Origin: Lachnospiraceae bacterium UBA5895
GTDB taxonomy: Bacteria; Bacillota; Clostridia; Lachnospirales; Lachnospiraceae
Length of the DNA stretch: 7,339 nucleotides
Assembly: GCA_002431915.1 (NCBI GenBank)
Contig: DJEP01000105.1
Coordinates: 1 to 7,339 of the forward strand
Reading direction: 5' to 3'
Both the position numbers and the translations under genes were made by a program. A model generated the notes under the pieces. That model did no database searches. It was not told where the DNA came from and saw nothing but the letters and a program-made list of their open reading frames with translations. Of the stretch, positions 1 through 5,999 are shown piece after piece; position 1 is the first letter of the stretch, and each line of letters opens with the position of its first letter.

Positions 1-23
1 GGGTTCGACTCCCGTCTACTCCA
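1..23 (+). ncRNA. ssrA: 3' end of a tRNA-like RNA, probably tmRNA (ssrA)
   Basis: The window opens inside a T-arm: GGG, the seven-base loop TTCGACT, then CCCGT, followed by an acceptor 3' strand CTACTCC and discriminator A at 23. No CCA is encoded (TAG follows). The acceptor has U at the position pairing with base 3 and A as discriminator, matching the G3-U70 plus A73 identity set of alanine-accepting RNAs, meaning tmRNA or tRNA-Ala. The TTCGACTCCCG run resembles tmRNA 3' ends of Clostridia. A terminator follows eight bases later, so the RNA is transcribed on the + strand. The 5' part is outside the window, so tmRNA versus tRNA-Ala cannot be settled here. Confidence 0.6.
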
Positions 24-30
24 TAGTCGG

Positions 31-63
31 AAATACCTGAAAACACAGAGCTTTCAGGTATTT
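31..63 (+). terminator. Intrinsic terminator behind the tmRNA/tRNA 3' end
   Basis: AAATACCTGAAA (31-42) is a perfect 12-bp inverted repeat with TTTCAGGTATTT (52-63) around a 9-base loop. The T stretch lies mostly inside the stem and a weak tail (CTGGATTT) follows. The position directly after the structural RNA fits a terminator. It is nearly symmetric, so it could work in both directions. Confidence 0.7.
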
Positions 64-128
64 CTGGATTTAATCGTTGTATCATTGATTGTGCATTGGA
101 AAAGCACAGTAGAAAGGGGATGGAAATT

Positions 129-323
129 ATGAGCGAAAAAGAAAGAGCAATACAGTTGTTGGACAGAGTTCCGGAATATAAAATGGGTTATGTTTTAGCT
201 TATATTCAGGGAATTACAGCTGATGAAGATGCAGACGATCGTTTTTGTGAAAAAATGATTCAAGATTATAATAGTTCACCTGATGAAGATAAAGAGGACA
301 TTACATTTGAGGAGTGTCATTGA
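129..323 (+). CDS. RelB-like antitoxin of a RelE-type TA pair, C-terminus probably truncated
   Basis: The 64-residue acidic protein begins MSEKERAIQLLDRVPEYK. The KERAIQLLD-VPE-K-GYVLAYIQG-TADE-ADD pattern is, from memory, that of small antitoxins paired with RelE-type toxins in Firmicutes. It would neutralise the toxin by binding it and repress its own promoter. The ATG at 129 is chosen because AGAAAGGGG (111-119) sits 9 bases upstream; an in-frame ATG at 120 and a TTG at 96 lack a properly spaced ribosome binding site. The protein stops abruptly after ITFEECH, where relatives, as I recall them, continue for several more residues past EEC. The stop codon falls inside the region where the toxin start should be, which suggests a deletion across the gene junction. 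The toxin reading frame overlaps the end of this gene. No good promoter was found in the 60 bases upstream. Confidence 0.6.
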   Translation: MSEKERAIQLLDRVPEYKMGYVLAYIQGITADEDADDRFCEKMIQDYNSSPDEDKEDITFEECH

Positions 324-531
324 TAAACTCCCTCAAAACGAGAAAATGCGCGTAGTTAAGGCAATAGAAATCCTTCCGGATGGTGAAGACATAAAAAAGC
401 TGAAAGGACATGATGAATTACTACGGTTAAGGGTGGGAAGTTATAGAATTATTTATACTGTAGATAATGGAAAACTAACCGTTTACGTCATTGATGCTGG
501 TAACAGAGGAGAAATCTATAATCAATATTAA
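283..531 (+). pseudogene. RelE/ParE-family toxin, N-terminus apparently lost
   Basis: The body is clearly a RelE-superfamily mRNA-interferase-type toxin: IDKLPQNEKMRVVKAIE (helix), then DIKKLKGHDELLRLRVGSYRIIYTVDN (central sheet with the typical RVGxYRIIY block) and the terminal VIDAGNRGEIYNQY. Normal members start with a short beta strand of about 14 residues before IDKLP, usually with a hydrophobic MYKVIIxK-like sequence. Here the frame upstream of IDKLP reads the antitoxin DNA in another phase and gives the unrelated MKIKRTLHLRS from an ATG at 283 that has no ribosome binding site. A GAGGAG at 309-314 has no canonical start codon suitably placed after it. The simplest reading is a deletion of a few tens of bases that removed the antitoxin tail, the toxin start codon and the first strand. 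A chimeric but working toxin is possible and less likely. A terminator follows at 570. Confidence 0.6.
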
Positions 532-569
532 AATTGTTCAAAGTACGCATAAGTGTGGTAAATGCTACA

Positions 570-605
570 AGCCGATATCAGTAATTCACTGGTATCGGCT
601 TTTTT
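570..605 (+). terminator. Intrinsic terminator of the TA locus
   Basis: AGCCGATATCAG (570-581) pairs with CTGGTATCGGCT (589-600), 12 bp with one G-T wobble, around a 7-base loop, followed by TTTTT. It separates the toxin-antitoxin remnant from the nuclease gene. Confidence 0.9.
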
Positions 606-614
606 AGGTAAAGC

Positions 615-644
615 TTGTGTATTTGCCAATGAATGAGGTATAAT
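615..644 (+). promoter_or_regulatory. Candidate sigma-A promoter of the nuclease gene
   Basis: A perfect TATAAT at 639-644 has a weak -35 TTGTGT at 615-620 with an 18-base spacer. It lies just after the previous terminator and 36 bases before the nuclease start codon, giving a leader of about 30 nt. The -35 is poor, so the assignment rests mainly on the -10 and the position. Confidence 0.5.
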
Positions 645-680
645 TTCCAAAGAATTTTACAAGGGAGTAATTGACAAGCT

Positions 681-1730
681 ATGAAAATGAGACACAATAG
701 AAGCCCGAAATGGATACTAATGCAACTGTCGTTATGGTTGGTATTGCTATTGACGTTCACCGGCTGTGCGGAGAACACCGCCGCATCACAGGACAGCCCT
801 TATTCTGCGGAAGTCCTGGCGACGATCCCCTCCGAATTGCAGGAGACATCGGAGAGTGCAGCATCGGAGCCCGAATCCGGACAGCCACAGGAAGAACTTT
901 CGGATGCTCAGGAAGCAGAACAGGGCAAAACCGCAGCAGCAGTCCCGACGGCAGAGAGCAGTGCAGCATTTTCCCTGCAGGACATCCCTGCATATTCCGG
1001 CACACCTTATACGGAGGTCAATGGCAATCAGCCTTATTTCACAGAGGCGGATTTGACCACACAGTCCTTCGAGACTTACAGCGGACTGGACAGCCTGGGA
1101 CGCTGCGGCGTGGCATATGCCAACGTGGGGCAGGATCTGATGCCGACAGAACCCCGGGGAGAGATCGGTTCCGTGAAACCCACCGGCTGGCATCTGGTGA
1201 AATACGATAACGTGGATGGAAAATACCTCTATAACCGCTGCCATCTGATCGCCTACATGCTGACAGCAGAGAACGCTAACCCGCAGAACCTCATCACCGG
1301 AACCAGATATCTCAACGTGCAGGGAATGCTCCCGTTCGAGACGAAAGTATCAGACTATGTAAAGGCTACCGGGAATCACGTATTGTATCGTGTAACGCCC
1401 ATCTTTGACGGTGATAACCTCCTGGCAGACGGCGTCCTCATGGAAGCGTACTCCGTGGAAGATGCCGGAGAGGGAATTCGCTTCTGCGTCTTTGCCTACA
1501 ATGTACAGCCGGGAATCGGCATCGATTATGCCACCGGAGACAACTGGGTGGAGAGCGACGCAGTATCCCAGGGAACCACGTATGTGCTGAATACCAACAC
1601 CATGAAATTCCATTATCCCACATGCTCCAGTGTGGATGACATGAAAGAAAAAAATAAACAGGTCTACACGGGCAGCAGAGAGGATGTTATCAATATGGGA
1701 TATGTTCCCTGCAAACGGTGCAATCCATAA
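681..1730 (+). CDS. Secreted lipoprotein, DNA/RNA non-specific (DNA-entry type) nuclease with C-terminal Cys-cluster module
   Basis: A 349-residue protein with four parts. Residues 1-29 are a lipoprotein signal (KWILMQLSLWLVLLLTFTGC; lipid-anchored Cys29, slightly atypical lipobox with Phe at -3). Residues 30 to about 100 are an Ala/Ser/Glu/Gln-rich spacer that can cross the wall. Residues about 105-285 are a beta-beta-alpha-metal nuclease domain of the streptococcal EndA/Spd type. Its active-site block is YNRCHLIAY (His188 as general base; Cys187 replaces the Gly of the classic DRGH) followed by NPQNLITGTRYLN, whose Asn residues would bind the metal. Residues 300-349 are a small module YVLNTNTMKFHYPTC...GYVPCKRCNP, with His311, Cys315, Cys344 and Cys347 as probable zinc ligands. 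The role is extracellular nucleic acid degradation, for nutrition or DNA processing. AGGGAG (662-667) lies 13 bases before the ATG, a long spacing. The gene looks GC-richer than its flanks. It is monocistronic, between two terminators. Confidence 0.88.
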   Translation: MKMRHNRSPKWILMQLSLWLVLLLTFTGCAENTAASQDSPYSAEVLATIPSELQETSESAASEPESGQPQEELSDAQEAEQGKTAAAVPTAESSAAFSLQDIPAYSGTPYTEVNGNQPYFTEADLTTQSFETYSGLDSLGRCGVAYANVGQDLMPTEPRGEIGSVKPTGWHLVKYDNVDGKYLYNRCHLIAYMLTAENANPQNLITGTRYLNVQGMLPFETKVSDYVKATGNHVLYRVTPIFDGDNLLADGVLMEAYSVEDAGEGIRFCVFAYNVQPGIGIDYATGDNWVESDAVSQGTTYVLNTNTMKFHYPTCSSVDDMKEKNKQVYTGSREDVINMGYVPCKRCNP

Positions 1731-1745
1731 TAAGACAGAACAATC

Positions 1746-1783
1746 AAACGAGAATGCGCAATAAATTGCGCATTCTCGTTTTT
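1746..1783 (+). terminator. Strong intrinsic terminator of the nuclease gene
   Basis: AAACGAGAATGCGCAA (1746-1761) and TTGCGCATTCTCGTTT (1766-1781) form a perfect 16-bp stem with a TAAA loop, and the T run continues to 1783. It lies 16 bases after the nuclease stop codon. The A/T-symmetric ends make it bidirectional in principle. The inner arms TGCGCAA / TTGCGCA recur in the operator at 1923-1941. Confidence 0.93.
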
Positions 1784-1837
1784 GCACATCAAGAGAAAAA
1801 CAAGAAATAAATACACTAAAACAGTGCAAAACACACA

Positions 1838-1865
1838 AAAAATAAATGATAAAATTATTATTTTT
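1838..1865. repeat. AT-rich inverted repeat upstream of the galactanase promoter
   Basis: AAAAATAA (1838-1845) is repeated inverted as TTATTTTT (1858-1865) around 12 bases. It lies immediately upstream of the -35 position, in a stretch that is almost pure A/T from about 1800 to 1880. It may act as an UP-like element or a bent promoter-upstream segment. There is no evidence for a protein site. Confidence 0.35.
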
Positions 1866-1870
1866 GTCAA

Positions 1871-1899
1871 TTTAAAATACAAAATGCACATGATATAAT
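1871..1899 (+). promoter_or_regulatory. Extended -10 promoter of the galactanase gene
   Basis: TGATATAAT at 1891-1899 is a perfect extended -10 element (TGn plus TATAAT). The -35 region 17 bases upstream is a weak TTTAAA (1871-1876), which an extended -10 tolerates. The upstream DNA is A/T tracts. Predicted transcription starts near 1906, giving a leader of about 117 nt. Confidence 0.7.
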
Positions 1900-1913
1900 C
1901 CAAACATAGCTGA

Positions 1914-1941
1914 GCAAACGGTTGCGCAAACGAGTTGCGCA
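1914..1941. promoter_or_regulatory. Two abutting LacI/CcpA-type operator palindromes
   Basis: GCAAACGGTTGC (1914-1925) is a near-perfect palindrome centred on CG, the hallmark of LacI-family sites; it also meets most of the cre consensus (G, AA, CG, W, C). Right after it, TGCGCAA (1923-1929) and TTGCGCA (1935-1941) form a perfect 7-bp inverted repeat around ACGAG. The two share the bases TTGC. They lie about 8 to 35 bases downstream of the predicted transcription start, where a bound repressor would block initiation or early elongation. The likely regulator is a LacI-family protein responding to galactose-type sugars, or CcpA; neither gene is in the window. Confidence 0.65.
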
Positions 1942-1943
1942 CC

Positions 1944-2026
1944 AGGGAGGATGCTGAGTGGGATATAGCAGTTCCGACCGGTGCGGGGGCATCGGTCGGA
2001 AAGTAGAAAGGGAAGGTGCATTATGA
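1944..2026 (+). CDS. Possible 22-codon leader peptide coupled to the galactanase start
   Basis: AGGGAGG (1944-1950) is a good Shine-Dalgarno with no other use. Seven bases later a GTG (1958) opens a 22-codon frame (beginning MGYSSSDRCGG) that ends in TGA at 2024-2026, overlapping the galactanase ATG (2023-2025) as ATGA. Overlap of this kind often couples translation. The frame runs through the strong hairpin at 1972-2001, so ribosomes reading it would melt that structure and clear the galactanase ribosome binding site. The peptide has no run of a single regulatory amino acid and no known family. The arrangement could be chance. Confidence 0.3.
1972..2001 (+). promoter_or_regulatory. Strong 5'-UTR hairpin before the galactanase ribosome binding site
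   Basis: TTCCGACCGGTGC (1972-1984) and GCATCGGTCGGAA (1989-2001) form a 13-bp, GC-rich stem with one G-U wobble and a GGGG tetraloop. No T run follows, so it is not an intrinsic terminator. It ends about 9 bases before GGAAGG (2011-2016), the galactanase Shine-Dalgarno. Roles in mRNA stability or translation control are possible. Confidence 0.6.
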
Positions 2027-5000
2027 AACGAAGAAAGTTTGGGAGAGGAATCAGCGTTTTATTGGCAGCAGCGATGTTGCTTGGAACAACTTCCGTAGAA
2101 GGTCTTGTAGTTCGCGCGGAAGAATCAAACGACGCATGGGAGAATACGGGACTCCTTATGAACGGAGATTTTGAAGACGGAGATACCGGTTGGACAGTCA
2201 GTGGCGGAAATGCGGATTGCACAGTTAAAAGTGATGAGTATGCAACGAACAATACCACAAGTTTTTATCATATCTATGCAGGAGAAGATACTGAGTTCTC
2301 ATTACAGCAGGTAATAGCGGATGTCGAGCCGGGTACTTACAAAGTAGAGATGGAGCAGGATGGGGAGTCAATGACTTCCGGACTGAGTCTGCAGACCGGG
2401 GACATGATAGAAGAGCTTCCGGCGACGACCGGTTGGAATAGTTGGGAGGACGTTTCTTCAGAAGAATTTGTCGTAGAGGAAGTCACGGATCTGACGATTG
2501 CCTTGACAGGATCAATCAATGCAGGCTACTGGGGAGATTTTGACAATATTGTTTTATTGAAAAAATCGGATGCAACAGAGGAAACGAAAGATGCGACGAC
2601 CGTAGATACCGGAGAGGAAATCCGGTGGAAAGATTCCAAGCTGTTGGATAACGGAGATTTTGAAGAAGCAACGGATTCGGTTCCTGACGCATGGACGATC
2701 AGTTGCAGTGGTGGAGAAGACGGAACGTACGGCTATACTGTTAAGACGGATCAGTGGGCAACCAATAATAAGACACAGATGCTGAATTTATGGAACAACA
2801 GTACGAGTCAGACAGTAGAAGTAGTGATCAGCCAGACGGTGACAAAGGCACCTGCCGGAAGATATTATCTTTCTTTTGGATTGGAAGGTGCTGCTGCACA
2901 GACAGATATGAAGGTGAAGATCAACGGCACGGAACTTGCTTTTCCAGCAACGGGAGGCTGGGATGTATGGCAGACCGTTGCTACCCAGGTGTTTACACTG
3001 ACGGAAGAGACTGAACTCACGATAGAGTTCAGCGGCACCATCAATACCGGATACTGGATGGATCTGGATGATGTAGTATTACATCAGGAAGCAGCGGAAG
3101 AAGAAATTCCGGATCCCGTGCCTGCGGAGATTTATGTAGAGCGTGTAGAGAATATAACGGATGACTTTATCGGGGGTGTAGACGTATCCTCGTATATTGC
3201 CCTGAAGGACAGCGGTGTAAAATATTACGATTTTGCAGGAAATGAACTGGATAATCAGGGGTTCTTCAATCTGCTGAAAGACAGTGGCATTAACTATGTA
3301 CGTATCCGTGTATGGAATAACCCTTATGATGCAGATGGCAATGGCTATGGCGGCGGTAATAATGACCTGGATAAGGCAATCAAAATGGGACAGTGGGCGA
3401 CAAAGGCAGGAATGAGAGTACTGATCGACTTCCACTATTCCGATTTCTGGGCAGACCCCGGCAAACAGCAGGCACCGAAGGCATGGGCAAATGTAAGCTC
3501 TGAGGAAAAAGCAGATGTGGTATATAGTTATACCGTGGAAAGTCTGGAAGCACTTGTAAATGCCGGAGTAGATGTCGGTATGGTACAGGTCGGCAATGAA
3601 ACCAATAATGGAATTGCCGGAGAGAGCGGCTGGTCTGACAGCATGCTGAATGTATTTAAGAAAGGCTGTGAAGCAGTACATGCCGTAAAAAATACAAACA
3701 ATGAAGATACGGATATTTTGGCGGTTTTACATTTTGCAAACCCGGAGAAAACATCAAACTATCTCAATTGGGCGGCAAAATTAGATGCTTTTGGCGTGGA
3801 GTATGATGTATTTGCATCTTCTTACTATCCATACTGGCATGGTGCCCTGAAAAATTTGCAGAGTACTTTGAGCAAGATTGCAGACACTTATGGTAAAAAG
3901 GTCATGGTAGCGGAAACTTCCTGGGCTACAACTTTGGAAGATGGCGATGGACATGACAATACGGTACGCGAGGGCAATAATGATACCCAAGCGACCGGTA
4001 TGGAATATTATGATTTCAATATTTATGGACAGGCAAAGGAACTGAGAGAAGTTATTAATACCATTGCAAATACGACCAACGGTATTGGCGTATTTTACTG
4101 GGAGCCTGCATGGATTCCTGTAAATGTATATGATCCGGAAGCGGAAGATGCCGAGCGGGTTCTTGCGGCGAATAAGACAGCCTGGGAAAGATACGGCTCC
4201 GGCTGGGCAGCATCCTATGCGGGAGAATACGATGCCAAGGATGCCGGAAAATGGTACGGTGGATCGGCGGTAGATAATCAGGCAATGTTTGATTTCTCAG
4301 GACATCCTCTGGATACTTTAAATATTTTCAAATATGTGAAGACCGGTACCACAATGGAACGTAAAATCAGCACGATTAAGAGTACGACAGCAGAAGTAAA
4401 TCTTGGAGAGGAAATGGTTTTTCCGGAGACAGTAAATGTGACTTATACGGATGCGAGTGAAGATAGCCTGGCAGTTATCTGGAATGCAGAACAGATTGCA
4501 AAAGCAGAAGCGATAGGAACAGGAACTTATAACATTGAAGGAACAGTAACACTGGGGGAAAACACATATACAGCAATCTGTAAACTGACGATTAGTCCGA
4601 AGAACATTTTGCCGGATGCCGGATTTGAGTCAGGAATCACTGGTACCTGGACGATTACAGGAAATGGTATCGGAATCAAAAATGACACCAGCAATACGAA
4701 AAAAGGATCCTACTGCCTGCACTTTTGGGCAGCACAGAATATGGAATACGAAGTATACCAGACGGTGACGCTGGATGCCGGAAAATATACCTTTGGAGGA
4801 TATCTCGAAGGAAGCACGGATGGAACAGAAGATATTTACGAGATCTATGTAACATATGACGGACAGGAACAGACGGCATCTGCGGAAATGAGCGGATGGA
4901 AGATATGGAGCAATCCTGAGATCTCAAACATTGAGATTACTAAAGACGGAACAAATGTAACACTGGGAATTCATGTAAATGTTTCTGCAAATGCCTGGGG

Positions 5001-5841
5001 AGCCTGGGATGAGATGTACCTGTATAAGATAGGCAATGTTATCGAGACCCCGGCAGTGACACCGGAACCTTCCACACCGGCACCTGAAGAGAGCACATCT
5101 TCCGACAGCGACACCGCTGCATCGGCGCAGACCGTAGACTGGAATGCAGTAACTGCCGATGTACAGGATAAGATCGCGGAAGTAATACAGAACCCGAATA
5201 TTAACAGCGTGAACATGAATATTGTATGTTCCGGAGAGACAAAACTTCCTGCCACTGTGCTGGAATCTATCAAAGGTTCCAACATGACACTGGCACTTCA
5301 TAGCGGCAACGGTGTAGCAGTCAGCATCAGTGGACAGGATCTGTCAGGAACTGCCCTGAATGCACTGCAGAGCATTGATCTCACTGTAAACAGCGATGCA
5401 CAGAACATTCCGGCAGCAATAGTGGCATCCAAAAACGCAGACGCTGTGAAGCAGCTGTCCGTACAAAACAGCGGAGTCTTCCCGGTACCGGTAAACATTC
5501 ATGTGAGTGTGGGAGCTGAGAACAGTGGAAAATCGGCGAACCTGTACCGCTACAATGAGGAAACAAAACAGTTAGAATACTGTGCGTCCTTCCCTGTGAC
5601 CAGGAACGGTCAGTCTATGTTTGCCTTAAAACAGGGCGGCGATTATATGGTGACCGTAACTGCAACACAGCCCAAAGAGACCGTATATTTTACCGGTGGA
5701 GAATATGCAGTGAAAGCGGGAGATACCCTGTCTGCCATTGCGGCACGCAATCATGTGTCACTGGCGGAATTAAAAGCCAAAAACCCGCAGATTAAAGATA
5801 TTCACAAGATTCGCGTGGGACAGAGACTGAATTTGGATTAA
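2023..5841 (+). CDS. Multimodular cell-wall-attached endo-beta-1,4-galactanase (GH53)
   Basis: A secreted enzyme of 1272 residues that hydrolyses beta-1,4-galactan (arabinogalactan I, pectin RG-I side chains) to galacto-oligosaccharides. Order: Sec signal peptide 1-32 (cut near VRA/EES); two galactan-binding-like beta-sandwich modules about 40-180 and 205-355, both with NGDFE...TGW..W...GYW.D.D...L, plausibly CBM61; GH53 catalytic barrel about 384-775, with acid/base Glu526 in VQVGNETNNG and nucleophile Glu631 in MVAETSW, plus DGDGHDN (640-646), a likely calcium loop; bacterial Ig-like (Big_4-type) domain 782-858; a third binding module 860-1002; a Pro/Thr/Ser/Glu linker 1008-1036; an unrecognised module about 1037-1215; and a LysM 1227-1271 (YAVKAGDTLSAIA) for peptidoglycan attachment. 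Start: ATG at 2023 with GGAAGG six bases upstream; an in-frame GTG at 1981 would bury the signal peptide. Both catalytic Glu are intact. Transcription appears controlled by the upstream double operator. Typical GH53 enzymes are 350-450 residues, so this one is heavily extended. Confidence 0.93.
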   Translation: MKRRKFGRGISVLLAAAMLLGTTSVEGLVVRAEESNDAWENTGLLMNGDFEDGDTGWTVSGGNADCTVKSDEYATNNTTSFYHIYAGEDTEFSLQQVIADVEPGTYKVEMEQDGESMTSGLSLQTGDMIEELPATTGWNSWEDVSSEEFVVEEVTDLTIALTGSINAGYWGDFDNIVLLKKSDATEETKDATTVDTGEEIRWKDSKLLDNGDFEEATDSVPDAWTISCSGGEDGTYGYTVKTDQWATNNKTQMLNLWNNSTSQTVEVVISQTVTKAPAGRYYLSFGLEGAAAQTDMKVKINGTELAFPATGGWDVWQTVATQVFTLTEETELTIEFSGTINTGYWMDLDDVVLHQEAAEEEIPDPVPAEIYVERVENITDDFIGGVDVSSYIALKDSGVKYYDFAGNELDNQGFFNLLKDSGINYVRIRVWNNPYDADGNGYGGGNNDLDKAIKMGQWATKAGMRVLIDFHYSDFWADPGKQQAPKAWANVSSEEKADVVYSYTVESLEALVNAGVDVGMVQVGNETNNGIAGESGWSDSMLNVFKKGCEAVHAVKNTNNEDTDILAVLHFANPEKTSNYLNWAAKLDAFGVEYDVFASSYYPYWHGALKNLQSTLSKIADTYGKKVMVAETSWATTLEDGDGHDNTVREGNNDTQATGMEYYDFNIYGQAKELREVINTIANTTNGIGVFYWEPAWIPVNVYDPEAEDAERVLAANKTAWERYGSGWAASYAGEYDAKDAGKWYGGSAVDNQAMFDFSGHPLDTLNIFKYVKTGTTMERKISTIKSTTAEVNLGEEMVFPETVNVTYTDASEDSLAVIWNAEQIAKAEAIGTGTYNIEGTVTLGENTYTAICKLTISPKNILPDAGFESGITGTWTITGNGIGIKNDTSNTKKGSYCLHFWAAQNMEYEVYQTVTLDAGKYTFGGYLEGSTDGTEDIYEIYVTYDGQEQTASAEMSGWKIWSNPEISNIEITKDGTNVTLGIHVNVSANAWGAWDEMYLYKIGNVIETPAVTPEPSTPAPEESTSSDSDTAASAQTVDWNAVTADVQDKIAEVIQNPNINSVNMNIVCSGETKLPATVLESIKGSNMTLALHSGNGVAVSISGQDLSGTALNALQSIDLTVNSDAQNIPAAIVASKNADAVKQLSVQNSGVFPVPVNIHVSVGAENSGKSANLYRYNEETKQLEYCASFPVTRNGQSMFALKQGGDYMVTVTATQPKETVYFTGGEYAVKAGDTLSAIAARNHVSLAELKAKNPQIKDIHKIRVGQRLNLD

Positions 5842-5872
5842 TTTTGTTTTGAAAATTAAATAAGTGCGAATA

Positions 5873-5908
5873 AAAAAGGTAACACAATTGATATTGTGTT
5901 ACCTTTTT
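5873..5908. terminator. Galactanase terminator, also the left recombinase-like site
   Basis: AAAAAGGTAACACAAT (5873-5888) and ATTGTGTTACCTTTTT (5893-5908) form a perfect 16-bp stem with a TGAT loop: A-run on the left and T-run on the right, so it can terminate in either direction. It lies 31 bases after the galactanase stop codon. The same sequence has the shape of a tyrosine-recombinase core site: 9-base arms GTAACACAA / TTGTGTTAC around TTGATA. Twenty of its bases recur, inverted, at 6655-6674. Confidence 0.85.
5888..5907 (+). repeat. Left copy of 20-bp inverted repeat flanking the recombinase gene
   Basis: These 20 bases (TTGATATTGTGTTACCTTTT) are identical to the reverse complement of 6655-6674. 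The copies lie 747 bases apart with only the recombinase gene and its upstream region between them. Identity extends over both spacer and inner arm, and the outer arms also agree over GTAACA. Confidence 0.9.
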
Positions 5909-5970
5909 GCTTTCATATTGTATATCGGCCCGGAAGCGGAAAACTTAACTCCTTTTTGAAAAAATTTAAG

Positions 5971-5999
5971 CAGGTGCGGTATCGCCAGGTGCGGTATCG
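5971..5999 (+). repeat. Tandem 14-bp direct repeat upstream of the recombinase gene
   Basis: CAGGTGCGGTATCG occurs at 5971-5984 and again at 5986-5999, one base apart (period 15). The pair is flanked by a 7-bp inverted repeat, ATATCGG (5922-5928) and CCGATAT (6005-6011). It sits 62 bases before the recombinase start, in DNA with no other gene. It could bind a regulator, or be an arm or accessory site for the recombinase. No convincing -35/-10 pair was found between 5909 and 6050. Confidence 0.75.

Noticed and set aside
1350..1838. Long antisense frame across the nuclease gene
   Set aside because: It is a mirror of the strongly recognisable nuclease coding frame and crosses the terminator. 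There is no ribosome binding site and the protein is not meaningful. Other minus-strand frames in the window are rejected for the same reason.
1972..2001. 5'-UTR hairpin as an intrinsic terminator or attenuator
   Set aside because: No T run follows; the next bases are purine-rich and form the ribosome binding site. No competing anti-terminator pairing was obvious.
1981..2022. In-frame GTG start 14 codons upstream of the galactanase ATG
   Set aside because: It lies inside the 5'-UTR hairpin, has no ribosome binding site, and would put a charged segment before the signal peptide. The ATG at 2023 has GGAAGG at the right distance.
5971..5999. Tandem repeat as a CRISPR array
   Set aside because: There are only two 14-base copies one base apart with no spacers and no cas genes.
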